Below, piece after piece: positions 1 to 4,851 of a DNA stretch of 9,140 nucleotides; the first letter of the stretch is position 1; the number at the start of each line of letters is the position of its first letter. The translations under genes and the position numbers were made by a program. This DNA comes from Candidatus Pacearchaeota archaeon (GTDB lineage Archaea > Nanobdellota > Nanobdellia > Pacearchaeales > GW2011-AR1), in NCBI GenBank assembly GCA_002687255.1, contig NYZR01000032.1:1-9140 (forward strand). Reading direction: 5' to 3'. The notes beneath the pieces were generated by a model. That model saw only the letters and a program-made list of their open reading frames with translations. It had not been told where the DNA came from and ran no database searches.

Positions 1-138
1 AGATGGGTTGCTGTTTCTAACGGCACAGTCTTAGCATCTGACACCGAGTTTGAAGGGCTTGAGCGTCAACTAGAACAGGTGGAAGGTATTGCTTCTGTTT
101 TAGTCCATTATGTCTCTCGTGAGCCTTATTCAAAATAG
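1..138 (+). CDS. C-terminal fragment of a DUF5678-like protein (5' end outside window)
   Basis: Reading from base 1 gives 45 residues and a TAG stop at 136-138. The visible part begins RWVAVSNGTVLAS and ends in VSREPYSK. The pattern (K/R)W-(V/I)-A-x-x-x-G-x-V-x-A-S, followed by a short amphipathic helix and a final beta strand, resembles the small DUF5678 domain that is common in archaea as a stand-alone protein or as a tail. The function of that domain is not known to me. The start codon and any upstream domain are missing. The stop overlaps the end of the convergent methyltransferase gene by 13 bp. The frame is open throughout and ends cleanly, so I am fairly sure it is coding; the family call comes from memory and is tentative. 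Confidence 0.6.
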   Translation, partial: RWVAVSNGTVLASDTEFEGLERQLEQVEGIASVLVHYVSREPYSK

Positions 139-878
139 TTCCTATGCACCAGATAAAATAACTCATTGCCGAGGGTGAATCGCTCGTGACTTAGTCCTAG
201 ACGGTTGCACATGAGGGTGAGCCAGCGTCTTTCAGGATATCTCATGGGTTTGCCGGAGAGTTTGATTTTGGGGAATGAGATGAGGAGGTGTTGATAGTTC
301 AGCTGTGTTAAGAGGGGTTCGGTGACTTTGTGGCCCTTCTTTCGGTCGATGAGGTCGATGATCTTGAAAAGGAGGATGAGGTCTGCTTGAGGGAGGTCTG
401 AAAGTGGCTGGTGCTGGAGGTCGAAGGTGAAGACTGAGCCTTTGATGTGGTTCTTCTTGAAGTGGGCTTTTACTAGGTTGAGATCGGCTTCGTTGATGTC
501 TGCTGCGTGGTATGCTGTGTTTGGTGTGGCTAGTGCTATGGGGTTGAGGCCGCAGCCGAGGTCTAAGATAATTTTTGGTTTGAGGGAGTCTATTTTTTCT
601 TTTAGTTGGAGGTAGTGAGGGAGACGTTCTTCTGTTGAAGCATGTGTTGCTAAGAGATCTGGTCTACTCTTTTTTGATGATTTGGGATGGAACATTCCGG
701 TTAGCTGACGCAGATCTGCCCGGATCAGTTTGAGGAGGAGTTTTTGTTGTTTGGGTTTGAGTTGATCGAGTTGGGTGTGATACGAAGCAAGGCGCTGCTC
801 TATGAGACGAGCGATGACGTCGTCTGCTACTCCAGAAAGTTCTTTCTTCTTTTTGATGTTTTTTATGAGGTCTTTCAT
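126..878 (-). CDS. 16S rRNA (guanine-1405-N7)-methyltransferase family protein (ArmA/Rmt/FmrO-like)
   Basis: This is a 250-residue SAM-dependent methyltransferase. It has a helical, Lys-rich N-terminal region (about residues 1-78), then HASTEERL (79-86), the SAM-binding motif DLGCGLNPIAL (106-116), an acidic D127 that should contact the cofactor, LLFK (169-172), SFP (201-203) and LGNELFYLV (237-245). The same order of blocks is found in the acquired aminoglycoside-resistance enzymes RmtB and ArmA (HASTxERL, CGLNPLAL, LIFK, SFPT, GTELIYLI), which methylate N7 of G1405 in the decoding site of 16S rRNA. The length fits that family. The ATG at 878 lies 26 nt from the centre of a TATA box shared with the divergent pilin-like gene, so the mRNA is probably leaderless. 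The coding strand is C-rich, so it follows the strand skew of the surrounding region and shows no sign of recent insertion. Whether it methylates G1405, another ribosomal base or something else cannot be read from the sequence. Confidence 0.85.
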   Translation of the reverse strand: MKDLIKNIKKKKELSGVADDVIARLIEQRLASYHTQLDQLKPKQQKLLLKLIRADLRQLTGMFHPKSSKKSRPDLLATHASTEERLPHYLQLKEKIDSLKPKIILDLGCGLNPIALATPNTAYHAADINEADLNLVKAHFKKNHIKGSVFTFDLQHQPLSDLPQADLILLFKIIDLIDRKKGHKVTEPLLTQLNYQHLLISFPKIKLSGKPMRYPERRWLTLMCNRLGLSHERFTLGNELFYLVHRNYFE

Positions 879-899
879 TTTTTAGGGAAGAAGAGAATG

Positions 900-908
900 T
901 ATATAAAT
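900..908. promoter_or_regulatory. Shared bidirectional TATA box
   Basis: TATATAAAT reads as ATTTATATA on the other strand, so it is a plausible TATA element in both directions. Its centre (about 904) is 26 nt from the minus-strand ATG at 878 and 25 nt from the plus-strand ATG at 929. Archaeal transcription normally starts 25-27 nt from the TATA centre, so both transcripts would begin at or next to their start codons. The flanks contain possible B-recognition elements (GAGAATG on one side, AAAGTAA on the other strand). Confidence 0.7.
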
Positions 909-928
909 TACTTTGCTTGTTGGGAGGT

Positions 929-1618
929 ATGAGAAGAAGAGGTCAAGGGCATATTGAGATGATTCTTTCGTTTATCTTATTTATTGGAGCTGTGTTCTTT
1001 GTTTTGCTGTTTTTTAATCCTTCGAAGAGTATCGATCTTGTCGGTGGCTCTACAAGTTTTGTCTTCGCACAAGTTGCGGAGCAGTTAGAGACGGAGGTCG
1101 TGAGATATGGTGTGCGTATTGTCCAGCCTACGCTAGTGATCGGTTTAAGATTGAGTCGTGTGCCTGTGGGGGTTGGAAGTAGGGCTGTCACAGAAGGGGG
1201 GTTAGTTGTGGCGAGTGGCATTACTGGAAATTTAGTGTCTGCAGAACATCCTGCAGGCGTGGGGTTTATGACTGTTGAAGTAAGTGATGCTTTCCCCTCT
1301 GGCGGTTTGGTCGGAGGAGGGGGTGATGAGGATGCAGTAGTTGTGAGTTCCTCAGTTTCTGAAAAGATCTTGTCGGAAAAGAAGCTTCAGTTGTTACAGC
1401 AGAGGTATCACCAAGATTATGAAACTCTTAAGCATGAGTTGGCTATTCCTCCGGGCATTAACTTTCGATTCTTGGTTCTTTTTGGAGGAGGTGATCGGTT
1501 AGAAGCAAAGCGAGATGTCCCCACAGGTGTTGATGTTTTTGTGGAGGAACAACGTAGAGAGATTATCCGTCTTGACGGAAAGAGGGAATTCGCTTCTTTG
1601 GTGGTGAGTCTATGGTAA
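929..1618 (+). CDS. Pilin-like protein with class III signal peptide
   Basis: This is a 229-residue protein. Its N-terminus, MRRRGQGHIEM, is followed by a hydrophobic helix (about residues 10-29). This is a class III signal: a basic stretch, then G|Q as the expected prepilin peptidase (PibD/EppA) cleavage site, and a Glu at position +5 of the mature protein, as in type IV pilins. The rest is predicted outside the membrane: a Gly/Val-rich beta region, a charged helix (about 143-169) ending in KHELAIPPGINFRF, and C-terminal strands ending in ASLVVSLW. I chose the ATG at 929 over the in-frame TTG at 917 because it puts the RRRG motif at the very N-terminus and lies 25 nt from the TATA box. GGGAGGT directly abuts the ATG, too close for a standard ribosome binding site. 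It overlaps the next pilin-like gene by 7 bp, so the two are probably co-translated and may form a heteromeric filament base or pseudopilus. No ATPase or platform gene is in the window. Confidence 0.72.
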   Translation: MRRRGQGHIEMILSFILFIGAVFFVLLFFNPSKSIDLVGGSTSFVFAQVAEQLETEVVRYGVRIVQPTLVIGLRLSRVPVGVGSRAVTEGGLVVASGITGNLVSAEHPAGVGFMTVEVSDAFPSGGLVGGGGDEDAVVVSSSVSEKILSEKKLQLLQQRYHQDYETLKHELAIPPGINFRFLVLFGGGDRLEAKRDVPTGVDVFVEEQRREIIRLDGKREFASLVVSLW

Positions 1619-2025
1619 ATCAAAGAGGAATTATTAGGATTTTAGAGGCCATGGTTGCTATTTTGTTGATTATTGGTGTTTTGCTTTTTATCTCAGGGAG
1701 ACAGCAGACGGGTGGAGAACAGGAGATTACTGAGGTGTTATTGCCTTTGCTTGACGAGGTGGCTCGGAATGATACTTTGCGAGCTCTAGTTGTTATGGAC
1801 GATCTTACTGCTGAAACTGCTATTGAAGATTTTTTAAGGGTGAGGGTGCCAAATCCTGCACTTGATTTTGGAGTAAGTATTTGCGACTTGCAGAGTTCAT
1901 GTGGGCTGGCAGAACATCCCAGAGGTGTGAGGGATATCTTTGTTGCTGAAAGGGTTGTTAGTTCGACACTTAGAATGTATCAGCCAAGACGTGTGAAGCT
2001 GTTTTTGTGGGAACGGCCTGTTTAA
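1612..2025 (+). CDS. Second pilin-like protein with class III-type N-terminus
   Basis: This is a 137-residue protein starting MVNQRGIIRILEAM, with a hydrophobic helix (about residues 12-28). R5-G6 is a likely prepilin peptidase site, and a Glu (E12) follows at +6 of the mature form. A short charged helix (about 36-75) follows. A Cys pair (C91, C97, in ICDLQSSCGL) could form a disulfide outside the cell. The C-terminus (RRVKLFLWERPV) is strand-like and ends with an aromatic LWE motif, echoing the LW end of the upstream protein. The ATG at 1612 overlaps the upstream stop at 1616-1618, and GGTGGTGAG just before it could act as a ribosome binding site, so translational coupling is likely. It probably pairs with the upstream protein as a minor pilin or pseudopilin. 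The precise role is unknown. Confidence 0.68.
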   Translation: MVNQRGIIRILEAMVAILLIIGVLLFISGRQQTGGEQEITEVLLPLLDEVARNDTLRALVVMDDLTAETAIEDFLRVRVPNPALDFGVSICDLQSSCGLAEHPRGVRDIFVAERVVSSTLRMYQPRRVKLFLWERPV

Positions 2026-2031
2026 CCAATG

Positions 2032-2040
2032 TGTTAAATA
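2032..2040 (+). promoter_or_regulatory. TATA-like box for the small gene at 2062
   Basis: TGTTAAATA lies just after the second pilin-like gene. Its centre (about 2036) is 26 nt before the ATG at 2062, which fits a leaderless start and supports that ATG over the TTG six bases upstream. Confidence 0.5.
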
Positions 2041-2061
2041 GAATAGAAAGCATGATTGTTT

Positions 2062-2328
2062 ATGGTTTTAACGTTGGACAAAGTGCGGCCAATAAAAAAG
2101 AAATTTCAAAAAGAACATTGGCGTGATTATTTTGTTGGATCTGGTATTTCTAATTTGGCTGTTCAGAGAAGGAGACATGAATTCCCCTTGGCTGAAGGTG
2201 AAACTCTTGAAGATCATTGCATAAGTGTTTCTCTCAGAGAAGAGCCTCCAGAGAGCGAGGAATTGATTTCTTCTTATGAGGGAGTTAGGATTTTTTATCG
2301 AGTTGTGGGGCCTGTAAGAGCGCTTTGA
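2062..2328 (+). CDS. Small conserved-looking protein of unknown function
   Basis: This is an 88-residue soluble protein with a basic N-terminus (MVLTLDKVRPIKKKFQKEHW) and no signal peptide or membrane helix. It then shows GSGISNLAVQ, DHCISVSLREEPP, and a final YEGVRIFYRVVGPVRAL. The layout G-x-G-x-x-N ... C-I-x-V-x-L ... P ... (Y/I)-x-G-V-x-(I/V) ... G-x-(V/I)-R-A-L loosely recalls the first half of trypsin-like or S1-type domains found in small archaeal proteins, but no catalytic triad is present; this is a weak resemblance from memory. I chose ATG 2062 because it is 26 nt from a TATA-like box; an in-frame TTG at 2056 would add two residues. It lies between the pilin pair and the large surface protein, but nothing in it shows secretion, so it may be a cytoplasmic accessory or unrelated. 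Confidence 0.55.
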   Translation: MVLTLDKVRPIKKKFQKEHWRDYFVGSGISNLAVQRRRHEFPLAEGETLEDHCISVSLREEPPESEELISSYEGVRIFYRVVGPVRAL

Positions 2329-2344
2329 CTTTTCTGTAATCATA

Positions 2345-2352
2345 TTTATAAA
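2345..2352 (+). promoter_or_regulatory. TATA box for the TSP3/PKD surface protein
   Basis: TTTATAAA is centred about 25 nt before the ATG at 2374, as expected for a leaderless or very short leader. CGGAGG at 2365-2370 lies 3 nt before the ATG and looks like a ribosome binding site, which would only be transcribed if transcription starts a few bases upstream of the usual position. Confidence 0.6.
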
Positions 2353-2373
2353 GCTGATTGGCGTCGGAGGAAG

Positions 2374-4821
2374 ATGTGGAAAAGAGAGTTGGTGTTTGGT
2401 GTTTTCATTTCAGTTCTGTTCATTGGTGTAGCGAGTGCGGCGACAAATTCCTGTGCTTCTGGAAGTGATACTATTTTAGGATTGTTTGATCGAGTTAATT
2501 CTCATGCAGAGGCTGGGAATCTTGGGACTTATGAGTATGGGGTGTGCTATTCGCAATTTTTTGGAGAGGCAATTTCTGGAGGCAATGTTCGTGATTGTTT
2601 AGACGGTAATGCTCTTGTGAGTTTATCAGCAGTCACAAATGCACATGGTGGTGCTCCGGGAGTGGCTGGCACGGATGTTTGCTATGGTGACTCGACCTGT
2701 TCTGTTAGAATCGGGGGCTGTCAATCTGGAGAAAAGATGATGCTCTCTCTTTCTGGGAATGATAATGCACATCTTGGGGCGAACGGGGCATACGATCTAA
2801 AAGTTTGTTGTGATGTGCCTTCGATTGATCTCGAGAATTTTATTGGTGATCAGATCTATGAAAAGGACAATGATGGTGTTGGAGATGGGGTGGATAATTG
2901 CCCGTTTGTAGCGAACCCAGATCAGCGAGACTCTGATGAGGATGGGGTGGGGGATGTGTGTGATTCTGATGCGGATAATGATGGGATCCCTAACGATCAA
3001 GATGATGACGATGATAATGATGGTATCGCAGACGGGGGAGACAATTGTCCGTTGAGCCCTAACCCTGGCCAGGAGGATGGGGAAGGGGATGGGGTGGGGG
3101 ATGTGTGTGATAACTGTGCTGTTGACGCAAATGCAGATCAGGCAGATGCAGATAATGATGGGATTGGAGATAGTTGTGATGGGAAGCATGATGACGGTTC
3201 CTTTTGTCCTGCGGTCACGAGTCGGATCCAGTTGAATTATGATTGTGGAGGACAGGCTGAAGGGACGAGTGTGACGTGTGAGGTGATTGAAGAGGATCCT
3301 CTTTCTGATGATGATATTCGAGTGGGTGCGGATGCCTTAACGGGGACGTGTAATGCTGACGGGATCGCAGCGATTGTCTGGGAGATTACTGGGGCAGATT
3401 TGGCGAAAACAGAAGAGGGAGACTATGACGGCTTCGTGATTACCTGCAACGGTCGACGGGCAGAGCCTATTTGTGTAAATCCTGTGCCTATTAATACCGA
3501 TCCGACCTCTGAAATTGAAGGATTCACGCAGGGGCAGATCATTCTCATAGGAACCTCTGTTCAGTTGAGCCATACCAGTTCTGATCTTGAAGGGCCTTTG
3601 GAGGTCTTGTGGTCGATTGATGATGGTTCTTTAGATCCTGCGAATAAGAATAGGAACAGTTTTAGCCATACCTTTGTTACTGCCGGGCAGAAAACTATTC
3701 TCTTAGAGGTTACCGATATTCATGGTGCGACGGATACTGATCAGGTTTCTGTGCTTGTGATTGATCCCTCAGTGGTAGGTAGTCCGATCTATCCCTTCAT
3801 TGATTTACCAAGACACGATGAGCATATTGTGAGCGCTGATTTGACTGTGGATTATAATGCAGAGAGTAGTTATATATTGAGTGTTGATGGGTGCACGCTT
3901 ACCTGTTTGGCAGGGAATTGTCCTCCCTCGGTCAATCCTGGGCCTGCTGCATGTGGAGGGGGAGAGTTGCTGATCTCAGGAGCACGAGGAGTGTTTAGTG
4001 GGATGGAGTTCAACTGGATCTTTGAGGACATCGGTGGAGACATTGCAGTTGATGGTTTCGGTGAAGTCAGTGGGAGAATTGGTTTTTCCTCACCGGGAGC
4101 AAAGACTATTGATCTCACGATTTTTACCGCTACGAGAAGTTCGAGCTTTCAGAGAGTCTTTACGCTGCTGGATCAGAGGCAATGTGTTGATGGAGGGACT
4201 GTTTGGTTAGAGATTGTGGATGGAGATGTGGTGAGGAGACATGATACCCTTACGACCTTATCATGTGCGGGGCAGAATCAATTAGCAGGTGATGGGGATG
4301 ATTGTTGTCCGAATGGTTGGACGTGTTCTGATGGAACAAGTGGAGGGATAGGATGTCAGTTGGAAGATACCCTTGAGGATATTGATGCTCCTGCACAATG
4401 TTCGAGCTATGCAGACGAAACCTTGTGCCAGGATGATCCACAGAATTTTGCTGAGAACAATCCTTTGTTTGGAGCGAGAGATTGTGGCACGACTGTTGGA
4501 GGAGAGAATCTGTTGTGCTCGTGTGTCTGGCATCAAGATCAGTGTCAATTTGGGAAGAGTAGAAGGACTGGAATTGACCCTGATGATACCTTGTCGCAGT
4601 GTGTCTATCAAACGGAGCTTGGTGCCTGTCAGACGGGGTATCAGACAGTAGGTATTACTGCTACCTTGCTGAGTGGAAGCGACCTTGAATGTCGTGATTC
4701 TGAGGAAGTCTTGCCATGTGGTCGGCCAGAGATTCAGTTGTCCTTCTTTGGTCTGGTGCAGCTCGGCCTGGTATTCTTGGTTTTGGCCGGTTGGTATATT
4801 TTTGTCGAACGGCGGGAATAG
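2374..4821 (+). CDS. Secreted, C-terminally anchored Cys-rich surface protein with TSP type-3 repeats and PKD-like domain
   Basis: This is an 815-residue exported protein. Residues 1-22 are a Sec signal peptide (MWKRELVFGVFISVLFIGVASA, split here as MWKRELVFG then FISVLFIGVASA with the cleavage after ASA). A Cys-containing domain (about 27-150) follows. Residues 163-269 form a thrombospondin type-3 array with three DNCPxxxNPxQ ... GDxCD units starting at 174, 223 and 246, plus extra DxDxDG loops; these bind Ca2+ in known proteins. A PKD-like domain spans about 376-463 (LEVLWSIDDGS ... HTFVTAGQKTILLEV). A second beta-rich region lies at about 480-600, and a Cys-rich region at 604-782 has many likely disulfides. 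A single hydrophobic helix (about 788-809), followed by the short tail VERRE, anchors it with the bulk outside. An adhesin or cell-surface structural role is inferred. It lies downstream of the pilin pair and 30 bp before another PKD protein. Confidence 0.82.
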   Translation: MWKRELVFGVFISVLFIGVASAATNSCASGSDTILGLFDRVNSHAEAGNLGTYEYGVCYSQFFGEAISGGNVRDCLDGNALVSLSAVTNAHGGAPGVAGTDVCYGDSTCSVRIGGCQSGEKMMLSLSGNDNAHLGANGAYDLKVCCDVPSIDLENFIGDQIYEKDNDGVGDGVDNCPFVANPDQRDSDEDGVGDVCDSDADNDGIPNDQDDDDDNDGIADGGDNCPLSPNPGQEDGEGDGVGDVCDNCAVDANADQADADNDGIGDSCDGKHDDGSFCPAVTSRIQLNYDCGGQAEGTSVTCEVIEEDPLSDDDIRVGADALTGTCNADGIAAIVWEITGADLAKTEEGDYDGFVITCNGRRAEPICVNPVPINTDPTSEIEGFTQGQIILIGTSVQLSHTSSDLEGPLEVLWSIDDGSLDPANKNRNSFSHTFVTAGQKTILLEVTDIHGATDTDQVSVLVIDPSVVGSPIYPFIDLPRHDEHIVSADLTVDYNAESSYILSVDGCTLTCLAGNCPPSVNPGPAACGGGELLISGARGVFSGMEFNWIFEDIGGDIAVDGFGEVSGRIGFSSPGAKTIDLTIFTATRSSSFQRVFTLLDQRQCVDGGTVWLEIVDGDVVRRHDTLTTLSCAGQNQLAGDGDDCCPNGWTCSDGTSGGIGCQLEDTLEDIDAPAQCSSYADETLCQDDPQNFAENNPLFGARDCGTTVGGENLLCSCVWHQDQCQFGKSRRTGIDPDDTLSQCVYQTELGACQTGYQTVGITATLLSGSDLECRDSEEVLPCGRPEIQLSFFGLVQLGLVFLVLAGWYIFVERRE
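2860..3180 (+). repeat. Thrombospondin type-3 repeat block inside the surface protein
   Basis: The block encodes residues 163-269 and is rich in GAT (Asp) and GGG/GGT (Gly). It contains an exact 24-nt direct repeat at 2941-2964 and 3088-3111 (beginning GATGGGGTGGGGG), spaced 147 bp (49 codons), in the same frame. A shorter DNA motif, GATAATGATGG, occurs three times (near 2974, 3015 and 3148). This is protein repeat structure visible at DNA level; identical units could recombine and change the number of calcium-binding loops. Confidence 0.85.
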
Positions 4822-4830
4822 ATATTTAAA
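4822..4830 (+). promoter_or_regulatory. TATA-like box for the second PKD protein
   Basis: ATATTTAAA starts on the base after the preceding stop codon (4819-4821). Its centre (about 4826) is 26 nt before the ATG at 4852. It predicts a leaderless transcript and an independent promoter for the last gene of the cluster. No convincing ribosome binding site is present. Confidence 0.55.
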
Positions 4831-4851
4831 GCGTTTGCGGCTTCTAGGACT

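Noticed and set aside
917..928. TTG start for the first pilin-like protein, adding MLGG
   Set aside because: It would lie only about 13 nt from the TATA centre and add residues before the basic RRRG motif; ATG 929 fits both promoter distance and class III signal layout.
2052..2126. ATG-initiated 24-codon frame just upstream of the small gene
   Set aside because: It is short, overlaps the small gene in another frame, has no recognisable feature, and is not at the TATA-to-start distance seen elsewhere.
2797..3189. Long minus-strand open frame rich in Ile and His
   Set aside because: It is the antisense of the Asp/Gly-rich TSP3 repeats; GAT codons read backwards give ATC (Ile). The plus-strand protein has a signal peptide, domains and an anchor.
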